A stretch of DNA of 64,000 nt from G963677085 sp963677085 (GTDB lineage Bacteria > Planctomycetota > Planctomycetia > Pirellulales > Thermoguttaceae). The stretch is taken from NCBI GenBank assembly GCA_963677085.2, contig CAXXFH010000006.1, positions 976,480 through 1,040,479 of the forward strand, in the 5' to 3' direction. The notes under the pieces were generated by a model. It was given only the letters and a program-made list of their open reading frames with translations, was not told where the DNA came from and searched no databases. The translations under genes were made by a program, and so were the position numbers. Below are positions 34,608 to 44,604 of the stretch, in pieces; within the stretch, counting starts at the first letter, position 1; every line of letters starts with the position of its first letter.

Positions 34608-37600
34608 ATGCCGGAATCCGTTGCACGAACACAACCTCTCAAGTTGCTCAGCGATCTCTGTCGCCTGGCGGCCGAACGCGCGCCCGACGAAGAACGCATT
34701 CCCCGTGAGCACGAGGCCCAAGCCCAGGCAACCGAGAAGCATTATCGCGAAACACTCGAACAAATCGACGAACAACATGAAAAAGATCGTAGCGAGGCAG
34801 AAACTCGTTACGGGGTCGAGCAGTTGGAGATTACCACCCGCGCCGAGGCCGACCACACGGCGATGCGGCAGGAGTACGAGCGGGTGCGCCGCGAGGCCGA
34901 CGATCATTGCACGGCGGAGCAAGAGGAAGCCCATCGACGGAATCAGCAGCTCCAACGCGAGGCGCGAGCCCAGTGCGAGGCCACGCGCCACGCGGCGGCT
35001 ACCAAGCTCGATGAGTTCAGCAAACAGGTCGAAGCGTTGTGGCAGGAGATGGTGTCTACCCGCCAGCAGGCAGAAGACACCCTGCGCCGTCGCCGGGCAT
35101 GGCGTGAACTTACTCTGCCGCCGGCGCCTGCCGCGTCGAGTTCTCCACCACGCGAGCGGTATCGGGCCTGTGCAGCGGAAGCCCAACAGCATCTCCAGCA
35201 GTTGCTCATCCAGTCCGTACCACGGCTTTTCGAAGGGGCTCAACCCGTAGGGCTTCTGGTGGCCCTTTGTCTGCCTGTCGCCATTGCGGCGGCCGTGGTT
35301 GGCTACAATGTCAGCTTGCTGTGGGGTGCGGCAACCGCGACCGCGGGCCTCGCAGGCGTGGTCGCGCTATTCGCCTGGCTCTTCGTGCTCGGCAGGAGCC
35401 AGTCGATCGCCGAATACCAAAAACTGCGGCAGGTATTCCGTGAGGCCGAGACTCTGCGGCCCGAGGTACTCAACGCCGCCAAGGCGGAATACGAACGGCT
35501 AAAAAACGACCTGACCGCCAAACGCGACGCCGAATTCCAAAAGGCCGACGTGGTGCTGGCCCGCGTGGTCGAGGATCTCGCGAGTCGCCGCCAGAAGGAA
35601 ATCGACGACGCCGACAAATTCTATCCTCCGCGGATCGCCCAAGTGGCCGTCAAGCAGAAGCAGCGTCTCCAGACACTGGAGGAATCCTACAGCGTGGAGC
35701 ATCGCGAGCTTCAACAACAGTATCAACAACGCCGGCAACAGATCGAGCAAGAACACCAGCAAACGGCACTCCAGGTTGAACAAGAATACCAGAAGCAATG
35801 GAACGCGTTGTCCGATCGCTGGCACCAAGGTATTCAGGCATTCCAAACAACGCTAGACGACCTCAATGCGGAATGCGACGCCCGCTTTCCCGACTGGCAC
35901 ACCAGTGATTGGCAACGCTGGCAAATGCCGACACAAATTCCCGACAGGATTCGCTTTGGAAGCTATACCGTTGGGCTTCAACAAATCGAGGACGGAGTGC
36001 CTTGCGACGAGCGGTTGCGTACCGATCGGCTTGAGTATTCGCTGCCGGCCTTCCTGCCGTTTCCCGACCGTTCCACGTTGCTCGTCAACAGCGACGGCGA
36101 AGCGCGCGGTCCCTCGGTCCAGCTTCTCCAGTCGATCATGCTGCGGATGCTCACCGCGCTGCCGCCCGGCAAGGTGCGATTCACCATTATCGACCCCATC
36201 GGCCTGGGCGAAAACTTCTCGGCCTTCATGCATCTGGCCGACTACGACGAACTGCTCGTGGCCAGCCGCATCTGGACCGACACGGGCCACATCGAGAAGC
36301 GGCTGAGCGATCTGACGGGCCACATGGAAAACGTGTTGCAGGTGTATCTGCGCAACGAGTTCGAGACGATCGAACAATACAACGCGTTCGCCGGCGAGAT
36401 GGCCGAACCCTATCGGGTGTTGGTGATTGCCAACTTCCCGGCCAATTTCAGCGAGGCCGCCGCCCACCGCCTCAAAAGCATCGTTTCCAGCGGCCCGCGC
36501 TGCGGGGTGTTCACGCTCATGAGCTTCTCTCCCGGGGTCAGCCTGCCGCGAAACTTCCGGATGAGCGACTTGAAGGCGCACGCCCAACAATTGAAGTGGG
36601 CCGACGGCTGCTTCACCAGCGAACATCCAGACTACGGTCCCCTGCCGCTTGCATTCGACACGCCTCCGGAGCCGGAACGCTTCACAGAGATCGTGCGAAA
36701 CGCCGGCAGCCTGGTGCAAGAACACAGCCGCGTGGAGGTGCCCTTCGAGTCCATCATTCCCACGCCCGACGCTTGGTGGACCCAAGACAGCCGCCATGGT
36801 ATCGATGTGCCCTTGGGCCGGGCGGGCGCCAAGAAGCTGCAACATTTGCAGTTGGGTAAAGGAACCTCGCAACACGTGCTCGTGGCCGGTAAAACCGGCT
36901 CCGGTAAATCCACCCTCTTGCACGCACTGATCACCAACGTGGCGTTGCGCTACAGCCCCGACGAAGTCAACATGTATCTGATCGACTTCAAGAAGGGTGT
37001 AGAGTTCAAGGCCTACGCCAGTCTCGACCTACCCCATGCCAAAGTGATTGCGATCGAGAGCGAGCGAGAATTCGGACTGAGCGTGCTGGAACGTTTGGAT
37101 CGGGAATTGCAGGTCCGCGGCGATCTGTTCCGCCAACACGGGGTGCAAGACCTGGCCGCCTACCGCAACGCGCTGCCGACCGAAACCATGCCTCGCCTCC
37201 TTCTGATCGTCGACGAGTTCCAGGAACTGTTCACCGAAGACGACCGCTTGGCCCAAAACGCATCGCTGCTGCTCGATCGGCTGGTGCGGCAAGGTCGCGC
37301 GTTTGGAATCCACGTACTGCTCGGGTCACAAACCCTCGGCGGAGCCTACACGCTTGCCCGCAGCACCATCGGGCAAATGGCCGTGCGAATCGCATTGCAG
37401 TGTAGCGACGCCGACGCCCACCTGATCCTTAGCGAAGAAAACACGGCCGCCCGACTGTTGACCCGGCCCGGCGAAGCGATCTACAACGACGCCAACGGAC
37501 TGTTCGAGGGAAATCACCCCTTCCAGATCGCGTGGCTCTCCGACGAGCAACGGGAAGCGTGCCTCGCGCAGCTCCGCCAACAGACCGAAGGATATCAGGT

Positions 37601-38636
37601 CAGCGGTCCGCCGCGAATCGTCTTCGAAGGCAATTCGGCGGCCGAACTGACCACAAACCCCGAGTTGCAGGAAACGCTCGCCCCGACAACCTGGCCCGAG
37701 CCCACCTCGCAAACCAAAGTCTGGCTCGGTGCCGCGGTGGCCATCAAAGAACCCACGGCGGTAAGCTTCCTCCGCCACGGCGGCGCTAATCTGTTGATGG
37801 TTGGGCCACACGACGAAGCGGCAACCGGCCTGATGGCTTCGGCGATGCTGGGTCTGGCCGCTCAAGTGTCGCCGCGAAACGGCTGCGGTGAATCCGTCGC
37901 TCAAACGCCGCCCGCACCGAAACCAGAAAACGCCCCGGCCGACGATTCCTTTTCGGCACCGCTTTCGTTTTCGTTCGACCAGCCCGAACCGCAACCGGCC
38001 GATGACGAAGGCGACCAGCGCCCGCTGGTCAATTTCGTGTTGCTCGACGGCACACGTCTCGACGCCCCCGAGGCCGGCTATCTGCCCCGGTTGGCCGAAC
38101 GGTTGCCGCATTCGGTCGACGTGGTCCGTCCCCGCAATGTGCCGCAGGCCATCGGGGCGATCGCGCGGGAACTGGCGCGGCGCGAGACTGCCGGCGAAGA
38201 AAGCGGCCCGCCCATCTTCCTTCTGATTCACAACCTTGTCCGATTCCGCGACCTGCATCGTAGCGACGACGACTTCGGTTTCGGCGGACTCGACGGCGAC
38301 AAGCCACCCAGCCCCGCCAAGCTGCTAGCCGCCATTTTGCGCAGCGGCCCGCCGCTGGGCATCCACACGATCATCTGGTCGGACAACTACAACAACGCCA
38401 TGCGGGTGTTGGACCGCGAGGGGATGCGGGAGATGGAGATGCGTGTGGTCTTCTCGATGAATGCCAACGATTCGAGCAACCTGATCGACACGCCAGCCGC
38501 GTCCCAATTGGGCATGCACCGGGCGTTGCTGTATGACGAAGGCCGCGGCCAACTCGAAAAATTCCGCCCCTACGGCATGCCGTCGGAAGAGTGCCTGTCG
38601 CAAATCGCTCGCCAGTTACACGCTCGCGGTTGTTAG
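34608..38636 (+). CDS. FtsK/SpoIIIE (EssC/EccC-like) ATPase of a type VII-like system
   Basis: 1342 residues. Residues 30-190 are coiled coil rich in Glu, Arg and Gln. Two hydrophobic helices lie at about 213-264 (LLVALCLPVAIAAAVVGY, AGLAGVVALFAWLFVLG), then another coiled coil to 430. An FtsK ATPase has Walker A VAGKTGSGKSTLL near 763 and Walker B RLLLIVDEFQELF near 865. A second, degenerate ATPase-like region (about 1030-1340) has GPHDEAATGLM where Walker A should be. Tandem ATPases, the later one degenerate, are typical of EssC/EccC. The long coiled coils replace the FHA domains of EssC. It follows two WXG100-like genes, so it probably recognises and exports them at the inner membrane. Confidence 0.85.
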   Translation: MPESVARTQPLKLLSDLCRLAAERAPDEERIPREHEAQAQATEKHYRETLEQIDEQHEKDRSEAETRYGVEQLEITTRAEADHTAMRQEYERVRREADDHCTAEQEEAHRRNQQLQREARAQCEATRHAAATKLDEFSKQVEALWQEMVSTRQQAEDTLRRRRAWRELTLPPAPAASSSPPRERYRACAAEAQQHLQQLLIQSVPRLFEGAQPVGLLVALCLPVAIAAAVVGYNVSLLWGAATATAGLAGVVALFAWLFVLGRSQSIAEYQKLRQVFREAETLRPEVLNAAKAEYERLKNDLTAKRDAEFQKADVVLARVVEDLASRRQKEIDDADKFYPPRIAQVAVKQKQRLQTLEESYSVEHRELQQQYQQRRQQIEQEHQQTALQVEQEYQKQWNALSDRWHQGIQAFQTTLDDLNAECDARFPDWHTSDWQRWQMPTQIPDRIRFGSYTVGLQQIEDGVPCDERLRTDRLEYSLPAFLPFPDRSTLLVNSDGEARGPSVQLLQSIMLRMLTALPPGKVRFTIIDPIGLGENFSAFMHLADYDELLVASRIWTDTGHIEKRLSDLTGHMENVLQVYLRNEFETIEQYNAFAGEMAEPYRVLVIANFPANFSEAAAHRLKSIVSSGPRCGVFTLMSFSPGVSLPRNFRMSDLKAHAQQLKWADGCFTSEHPDYGPLPLAFDTPPEPERFTEIVRNAGSLVQEHSRVEVPFESIIPTPDAWWTQDSRHGIDVPLGRAGAKKLQHLQLGKGTSQHVLVAGKTGSGKSTLLHALITNVALRYSPDEVNMYLIDFKKGVEFKAYASLDLPHAKVIAIESEREFGLSVLERLDRELQVRGDLFRQHGVQDLAAYRNALPTETMPRLLLIVDEFQELFTEDDRLAQNASLLLDRLVRQGRAFGIHVLLGSQTLGGAYTLARSTIGQMAVRIALQCSDADAHLILSEENTAARLLTRPGEAIYNDANGLFEGNHPFQIAWLSDEQREACLAQLRQQTEGYQVSGPPRIVFEGNSAAELTTNPELQETLAPTTWPEPTSQTKVWLGAAVAIKEPTAVSFLRHGGANLLMVGPHDEAATGLMASAMLGLAAQVSPRNGCGESVAQTPPAPKPENAPADDSFSAPLSFSFDQPEPQPADDEGDQRPLVNFVLLDGTRLDAPEAGYLPRLAERLPHSVDVVRPRNVPQAIGAIARELARRETAGEESGPPIFLLIHNLVRFRDLHRSDDDFGFGGLDGDKPPSPAKLLAAILRSGPPLGIHTIIWSDNYNNAMRVLDREGMREMEMRVVFSMNANDSSNLIDTPAASQLGMHRALLYDEGRGQLEKFRPYGMPSEECLSQIARQLHARGC

Positions 38637-38655
38637 CCCTGCGCCACATCCAGAA

Positions 38656-38690
38656 CCTCTGGTTCCCACGCAAAGCGTGAGAACCAGAGG
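38656..38690. terminator. hairpin just after the EssC-like gene
   Basis: CCTCTGGTTCCCACGC faces GCGTGAGAACCAGAGG around the loop AAA, a near-perfect 16-bp stem 20 bp after the stop. There is no U-tract. It belongs to the GTTCCCACGC repeat type also found after the stops at 27646 and 44591. Confidence 0.5.
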
Positions 38691-38706
38691 TAGCTCCGTA
38701 CTACTC

Positions 38707-38810
38707 ACCTCAAAGATCGTGTAGTTTTTCACGAAGATTAGCGACCAACGGGAGCGGGCTCCTGCCTGGGTGCGGCAGCACCGGTTTGGTTGGCGGCCCT
38801 GCCGCCCTGT
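38707..38810. repeat. dispersed repeat type B, copy B2
   Basis: Reverse complement of copy B1 with some changes: ACCTCAAAGATCGTG, TTAGCGACCAACGGGAGCGG, GGTTTGGTTGGCGGCCC. It contains the family core. It fills most of the 365-bp gap before the pectate-lyase-like gene. Confidence 0.68.
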
Positions 38811-39001
38811 GGACGAGAGGCACCCCAACGCCGCCCTGCCCGGCATCGATTTGCCCGGCCAAACCGGCGATGGTACGATGGGGAAAGCGCCGCCAATGCG
38901 CGCTGAGGCTCACGGTGCGTCGTTGTCGACACGACGCCCTGCTCCGCATCCTTCCCACCCTCAGGTTCCCACTCCGGCGTGGCTGCCGCCTGGACATTTC
39001 C

Positions 39002-41491
39002 ATGAATATGAAACCCCATCTTGGTGTCTTGTTGGCTGCGGTCGGCCTGTTGGCGTTGGCCGGCGAAACATGGGCAGCACCCGAAATCGCTCACGTTACG
39101 GAACCGGCCTGCAACGGCGAGGTAATCGTCATTACGGGCGAAGGGCTCGACAGCGATAAACTGCGGGTGAAAGCCGCCTACTTGCCAGCCGGCGACGGCT
39201 CGTTCGATCCGCAGAAGCTCGATGAGCCGGAGAAACTGTTCGATGCAATCGAGCATCGGCCCGAGGTGCCTGGCGTCCCGCCGGAACACGCCTTGGACTG
39301 CCGCATCCTGGGCCGTGGCGAGCGGTATCTGCAAGTGCAAATGCGAAGCTCGCGGCACGTTTGGGCTCGCGCACCGGTGACAACCGCTCTTTGGGTGGGC
39401 GACGGCCACGCGTGGAGTCGGCCCTATCTGGTCAATCGACCACAGGCCCAATGGCTTAGCCCTCGGCGCCAAGCGCCCGGCGAAGTGGTACGCATCTTCG
39501 GTCGTACGTTTTCTTGGGGTTGGAACCTGGGCCACGCTCAGGCGTATTTGCGCAAGGTAGGCGACACACAACTAATCGCGCTGCCCTACGCCGGCCAGCA
39601 CCACGAAGACGGCCATACCGAACGATGGTGTCACGCGGCTTGGTTGCCCGACGGCATCGAGCCGGGCGAGTACAACGTCTTCCTCCACGGTCGCCACGGC
39701 GGCCCCTGGGGTTGGTCCGACCCGCTTCGGCTGACTGTGGCTGCCGAACCGTTCGCCAACGGACCAGTGGTGAACGTCAAAGACCTCGGCGCTAAGGGCG
39801 ACGGGTTGACCGACGACACGGCCGCCTTGGAATCGGCACTAAAGAAAGCGGCCAACCCGGAGCAACCGGGCGTCGTGTTTCTTCCGGCGGGAGTCTACGC
39901 CGTTAGCCGCACGCTCACGCTGCCCGAGCACGTGGTGGTTCGAGGTGAATCGGTCGAGCAATCGACAATCACCAACTTCCGCCCGCAGTCGTTAACGCCG
40001 GGCGTTGCCACCGACAAAGCGAACCGACCCTTCCGGCCGGCGCTGGTTCACGGCATGAACGATTTCGTGCTGCAAGATCTCACCGTACGGTTCATGCCGG
40101 CCACAACCCCTGCGCTGCAGATCGGGCAAGACATGCAGTATGTCGAGAATGTGACGCTCTACCGTGTGCGAATCGAAGCCCGACAGGACTATAGCTTGGC
40201 ACAGCAACACGACTACACTATTAAACCCGTGGTGATCTACAACAGCCGCAACCTGCGGATGATTCGTTGCGAGACGTTCGGTCCCGGCGGCGTCGGGTGC
40301 GACCGCAAGCTGGAAGACTGCCAGTTTTCGCAGAACCGTTTTCTCACCGATCGGCGCTGGCGTGGCTCGGGTTTTAAGTTCTGGGGAGCCGAACGCTGCA
40401 TCTTCGAAGACAATCTCCTGCAAGGCGACACCCGGGGCCTGGTGATGCAGACCCATTTCGGGGTGAACTACCGCAACTTCATCGCCGGCAACCGAGTCGA
40501 GCGTACTACGCTTGGCGGGAACGCGGGTGAAACGTACCTTGTCGAAGGAGCGGGCGTGCTCTACGAGAGCCCCGTCGCGACGGCCTCGGCCGATACGATC
40601 TCGACCACCCAATGGCCCACGGCCCACACTGGTTCATCGTTTGCCGAATTTCACCAAAAGATTCCCGGCCGGTTCGCGGTAATCGCGCGCGGGCGTGGCC
40701 TGGGACAGTGGCGACGAATCGCCGCGGCCGACGACGCCACGAAAACCCTCACGGTCGAACGTCCCTGGCGCGTTGTGCCCGATGAGTCGAGCACCGTCGT
40801 GGTGATGAACGGCCTTATCGACACGGTGTTTGTCAACAACGAGGAAGTCGATTGTGCGAAGGGCCTTTATATCTACGGTGCGGGAGCGATCAACAATATC
40901 GTCGACCGCCACATTGCGGATCGTGGCCTAGGCATTACGTTGATGACCCACGATGAACGCCAGGACAACGATCCGGCGAAACATTCCACGTCGCCCGACT
41001 TTTTCAACCGCATCTGCAACTGCCGCGTGACCGACGGCGGAGGATTTTTCCTTAGCGTCGGTGGCCGTTTGCCGTTTACGGACGATGCCCATCTGCCGCT
41101 GGCCAATTTCGGCAATCGGGTGTTGCACAACGAAGTGCAGCGCACCCGGCCGTTTAACGGCGCCCAATACGACGCCATGTGGCGAGCCGGCGGTGGTTTT
41201 AGCGATCTATTGGCCGCGGTGAACCTGATCCCCATGGACTTAGGCCGCCAGCCAGGGCAAGGTCTTGACGGACCGGCACGAATGGTCGGCAACGTCGTCC
41301 AGGACAACTACCTCGTGCAGTGTCCCTTTGGCGTCGGCATCAGCAAACGTGCGGCGGGAACCCTGTTGTATCGCAACGTCTACCAATGGGTGAATACCCT
41401 ACTTATCGACAAAGGAACTGGCACGCAAGCACTCGACGACGAAATACGCGACGACCAGCAGTATACGCCCGAACGTGGGCCGATACGATGA
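39002..41491 (+). CDS. secreted pectate-lyase-superfamily (beta-helix) protein
   Basis: About 829 residues with a Sec signal (HLGVLLAAVGLLALAGETWA). Residues 25-250 are beta-sandwich-like. From about 254 the Pectate_lyase_3/GH28-type opening is clear: VVNVKDLGAKGDGLTDDTAA, then VVFLPAGVYAVSRTLTLPEHV. Repeated strands (NSRNLRMIRCETF, FWGAERCIFEDNLLQGD, NNEEVDCAKGLYIYG) indicate a right-handed beta-helix. It is probably an extracellular polysaccharide lyase or hydrolase; catalytic residues were not pinned down. I start at ATG 39002; the frame stays open to 38786, but that part is repeat DNA. The next gene, a glycosidase, follows after 208 bp. Confidence 0.75.
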   Translation: MNMKPHLGVLLAAVGLLALAGETWAAPEIAHVTEPACNGEVIVITGEGLDSDKLRVKAAYLPAGDGSFDPQKLDEPEKLFDAIEHRPEVPGVPPEHALDCRILGRGERYLQVQMRSSRHVWARAPVTTALWVGDGHAWSRPYLVNRPQAQWLSPRRQAPGEVVRIFGRTFSWGWNLGHAQAYLRKVGDTQLIALPYAGQHHEDGHTERWCHAAWLPDGIEPGEYNVFLHGRHGGPWGWSDPLRLTVAAEPFANGPVVNVKDLGAKGDGLTDDTAALESALKKAANPEQPGVVFLPAGVYAVSRTLTLPEHVVVRGESVEQSTITNFRPQSLTPGVATDKANRPFRPALVHGMNDFVLQDLTVRFMPATTPALQIGQDMQYVENVTLYRVRIEARQDYSLAQQHDYTIKPVVIYNSRNLRMIRCETFGPGGVGCDRKLEDCQFSQNRFLTDRRWRGSGFKFWGAERCIFEDNLLQGDTRGLVMQTHFGVNYRNFIAGNRVERTTLGGNAGETYLVEGAGVLYESPVATASADTISTTQWPTAHTGSSFAEFHQKIPGRFAVIARGRGLGQWRRIAAADDATKTLTVERPWRVVPDESSTVVVMNGLIDTVFVNNEEVDCAKGLYIYGAGAINNIVDRHIADRGLGITLMTHDERQDNDPAKHSTSPDFFNRICNCRVTDGGGFFLSVGGRLPFTDDAHLPLANFGNRVLHNEVQRTRPFNGAQYDAMWRAGGGFSDLLAAVNLIPMDLGRQPGQGLDGPARMVGNVVQDNYLVQCPFGVGISKRAAGTLLYRNVYQWVNTLLIDKGTGTQALDDEIRDDQQYTPERGPIR

Positions 41492-41499
41492 CACAGCGT

Positions 41500-41642
41500 A
41501 CCCTCTCCCGCCAGGCGGGAGAGGGTGGCGGCGAAGCCGCCGGGTGAGGGCGGTTTGCAGCGGCGAAGGCGTTATCTTCAGGAAAATCGTCGATGCGACA
41601 GCCCCTCACCCCCGGCCCCTCTCCTCGCAGGGGAGAGGGGAG
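41500..41642. repeat. two palindromic repeats between carbohydrate genes
   Basis: First, ACCCTCTCCCGCC-AG-GGCGGGAGAGGGT (41500-41526) followed by the small hairpin GGCGGCGAAGCCGCC (41527-41541). Second, the PLSHRERG-type unit at about 41602-41642 with CCCCTCTCC-TCGCA-GGGGAGAGGGG. The gap holds no gene. Confidence 0.72.
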
Positions 41643-41699
41643 ACAGTCTTCACAACACGTTCTCCAAGAGAGCCTTTCCCCGACAAACCGAGCAACCCC

Positions 41700-44591
41700 A
41701 TGACCACCATGATCCAACGAACGGCCGTTTTGTTTTGCGTGACAACCATTGCCACAATCCTCGGCCCTGCTGTCCGAGCCGATGAAAACGCCCCGGCGTT
41801 CAACCCAGCACAGTACTTCTACAATCCCACGGCCTGGCAACCTTTGACCGATGGCTGGAACGTAACCGGCAAGGGAGCCGGTGTTGCCGTGCTGGAAGCG
41901 GCGCCAATCAGTCGCCGAGTAACCGTGGAAGCCGATGTGACCGTGCGCCAAGCGACCGACGATCAGTGGAAGACCGTCAGCATGGCCGTTTTTGCCGACA
42001 ACAACAACTACTGGCACTTCGGCTTGGTGCAACCGCCCAACGATTCGACCACGGCGAATTTCTGCGAACTGTCGCAAATGCGCGACGGCCAGTGGAACTC
42101 GCACCACGGGCTGAAACTCGAAGCCCACGAGAAACACGCCGGACCGTGGAAGATCGGCGAGACCTACCACCTGCAAATCACCTTGGACACACAGGGCATC
42201 GAAGGCAGTCTTTACGACACGCAGGGCAAACTGCTCGAACGCATCCGACGCGGTTTTTCCTCGCCCGCGGTAACCACCGGCCGCCCGGCCTTACGCTGCA
42301 ACGGTTTCGATGCCGAACTGCGGAACGTTCGCGTAAGCTACTCCAACCCGGTGCCCGAGAAGGCAAAGGCCCGGGCCGAGTTTCCCCCTTACGACAGCGA
42401 CAGTTTCGTGCCGCAAATAAAGGGTAAGAAGACGGGTTTCTTCCACGTCGAACGCCACGACGGCAAATGGTGGACGATCGACCCGGTGGGACGCGGCTTC
42501 GTGTCGTTGGGTGTCGATCACGTGCGTTATACGGGCCACTGGTGCGAGAAGCTGGGTTACGCTCCGTATCATCGCAAGATGCAAGAGAAATACCCCAATC
42601 GTGAGGATTGGATCAACGAGACGGCCCAACGGCTGAAGGACTGGGGCTTCAACCGCCTGAGTGCCCAGGCTTGGACGCCGCTGGTGCACCGCGGTCTGTG
42701 CCATTCGCGTTTCGTGGGCATCGGCACGCCCATGGCCGCACTAGGCGACGAGTACGACATCACGCCCAACGAAGGCCGCCCTTGCTCGTCATTCCCCAAC
42801 GTGTTCCACCCGGCATTCGAGGCCTACTGCCGTTACCAAGCCGAACGGACATGCCGCGATAGCGTGGGCGATCCCTGGCTGATCGGCTACTTCCTCGACA
42901 ACGAACTGGCCTGGTGGGGGCGCGGCGGCTTGGACAACGGTTTGTTCGACGCCACGATGAAGAAATCGGCCGACCACACGGCCAAGCTGGCCCTGCGCGA
43001 CTTCCTCGCCCGGCGCTACGATAACGACGCCGCGAAGTTCAACACCGCTTGGGGTACCGATCTGAAATCGTTCGACGATATCCTCTCGCGCGAACAACTC
43101 AACAGCAACAACGCCGAAACACTCACCACGGTCGAAGCCGACAAAAAAGCCTTCCTGGCCCTGATCGCCGAACGTTACTTCGCGGTTACCACTGGCGCCA
43201 TTCGCGCGATCGATCCCGACCACCTGATCCTCGGCTGCCGGTTCGCCGGCGGGCATGCGTCGGACGTGGTTTGGTCGGCGGCCGCGAAATACTGCGAAGT
43301 GCTCACGCTGAACTATTACGGCAGCGTGGACCTCGACCGCGGAATCGCGTTAGACCACGAGGCCAACTGTCAAGGCGATCCACTGGACGTGCCGTTTGCC
43401 CGATTCGCTGAATTGGCCCAAGGCCGCCCGCTGATGGTTACCGAATGGTCGTTTATCGCGCTCGACAGCGGGTTGCCCTGCGTCCACGGCGCCGGGCAGC
43501 GTTTTAGTACCCAAACCGAACGAGCCAAGGCCGCGAGAATCTATGCCGAAACGCTCTTGCGGATTCCGCAGTTGATCGGGTTCGACTACTTCATGTGGTG
43601 CGACGAACCCGAGTTGGGTATTACCTCGGCCTTCCCCGAGGACAGCAACTACGGGCTGGTTAACGGCGAAAACGAGCCCTATGAGGAGATGGTCGCCGCG
43701 CTGTCGAGCGTAACCCATCGCGCGGGCGAGTTGCGTCTTGAAGGCCCCAGGCCGCTGCCGGCAACCGCGCGGACCAAGACGGTTTCGGTGCCCAGTGCCG
43801 AAAAGTTTGTCGAGAAGTTCGTCGACAGCCGGACGAATGGCTCACCATCGACACAACCGTCGGCCTTGCAGTTCACCCGTAAGGGTGATCGGTTCACGAT
43901 CGGCAACGGCCGGTTGACCCTGCAAGGAAATGTCGGCCCGGGCCGAATGATCGACGAGATCCGCCTCGGCGACACGGTGCTCGGGTCGTACAACGCCATG
44001 GTCCACCAATGGTCCGGCACGCACCAGTGGCCGGCGGTCAATCGCCTGGTCGACGTAGAAGGAAAGCCCACGGCCGGGCGTTTGACGGTCGATCTGGTCG
44101 GACGTTTCGAGACGAGCAACTCGGACGGCGCCCGTTGCCCTTACGAAATCACGCAGCGGCTGTGGCTGGTGCCCGAGACGGAATGGTTCGTCGTCGAGTT
44201 GCTTTCGTGCCGCAACCTAAGCGAGAAGCCCATGGAGATGCGCGGCGTCTACTTCCAACTGTTTCCCACGATTGACGGTTCGAGCGAGGCAGACAAACCG
44301 GTGTCCGAGCAATGGGTGCCGCGTCTGTGGGGCCGCCTGACGGGCGACGCATGGCTCGACGAGACGGCCGGCGCCTTCCTCGGCATCACCGCGCCGAAAG
44401 GAATGGCCGCGAAAACCCGTTTCTGGCTCAACGAACACGGTGGCCACCACCCCGACGCCCGTTGGGAACTCGAACGCACGCTAGCCCCCGGCGAAACGCT
44501 GCGACCGCAGACGCCAATCTACTGGATCGTACTCACTGGGCGTGGAAGTCGCACACAATGGGAAGCGGCACAGCAGGCCATCGCGGAATAA
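41700..44591 (+). CDS. secreted glycoside hydrolase (agarase/beta-galactosidase-like TIM barrel)
   Basis: About 963 residues with a signal (TAVLFCVTTIATILGPAVRA). Residues 30-215 form a LamG/DUF1080-like sandwich (ADVTVRQATDDQWKTVSMAV). Residues 225-620 look like a clan-A barrel: GKWWTIDPVGRGFVSLGVDH, GYFLDNELAWWG with the NE pair typical of the acid/base Glu, RFAGGH, LNYYGSVD, MVTEWSFIALD with the likely nucleophile Glu. The C-terminal 250 residues are beta-rich. The opening WTIDPxGRxFxSLGVDHV recalls GH50 agarases. I infer action on a galactan-like polymer, with low certainty on substrate. ATG 41700 is preferred because upstream codons fall in repeat DNA. Confidence 0.72.
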   Translation: MTTMIQRTAVLFCVTTIATILGPAVRADENAPAFNPAQYFYNPTAWQPLTDGWNVTGKGAGVAVLEAAPISRRVTVEADVTVRQATDDQWKTVSMAVFADNNNYWHFGLVQPPNDSTTANFCELSQMRDGQWNSHHGLKLEAHEKHAGPWKIGETYHLQITLDTQGIEGSLYDTQGKLLERIRRGFSSPAVTTGRPALRCNGFDAELRNVRVSYSNPVPEKAKARAEFPPYDSDSFVPQIKGKKTGFFHVERHDGKWWTIDPVGRGFVSLGVDHVRYTGHWCEKLGYAPYHRKMQEKYPNREDWINETAQRLKDWGFNRLSAQAWTPLVHRGLCHSRFVGIGTPMAALGDEYDITPNEGRPCSSFPNVFHPAFEAYCRYQAERTCRDSVGDPWLIGYFLDNELAWWGRGGLDNGLFDATMKKSADHTAKLALRDFLARRYDNDAAKFNTAWGTDLKSFDDILSREQLNSNNAETLTTVEADKKAFLALIAERYFAVTTGAIRAIDPDHLILGCRFAGGHASDVVWSAAAKYCEVLTLNYYGSVDLDRGIALDHEANCQGDPLDVPFARFAELAQGRPLMVTEWSFIALDSGLPCVHGAGQRFSTQTERAKAARIYAETLLRIPQLIGFDYFMWCDEPELGITSAFPEDSNYGLVNGENEPYEEMVAALSSVTHRAGELRLEGPRPLPATARTKTVSVPSAEKFVEKFVDSRTNGSPSTQPSALQFTRKGDRFTIGNGRLTLQGNVGPGRMIDEIRLGDTVLGSYNAMVHQWSGTHQWPAVNRLVDVEGKPTAGRLTVDLVGRFETSNSDGARCPYEITQRLWLVPETEWFVVELLSCRNLSEKPMEMRGVYFQLFPTIDGSSEADKPVSEQWVPRLWGRLTGDAWLDETAGAFLGITAPKGMAAKTRFWLNEHGGHHPDARWELERTLAPGETLRPQTPIYWIVLTGRGSRTQWEAAQQAIAE

Positions 44592-44604
44592 CCCCATTTC
44601 CTTT

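Noticed and set aside
38786..39001. N-terminal extension of the pectate-lyase-like protein
   Set aside because: It is encoded partly by repeat DNA, is Arg/Cys/Pro-rich and would precede the signal peptide.
41475..41699. N-terminal extension of the agarase-like protein
   Set aside because: It is translated from the two palindromic repeats (PHPRPLSSQGRG) and would precede the signal peptide.
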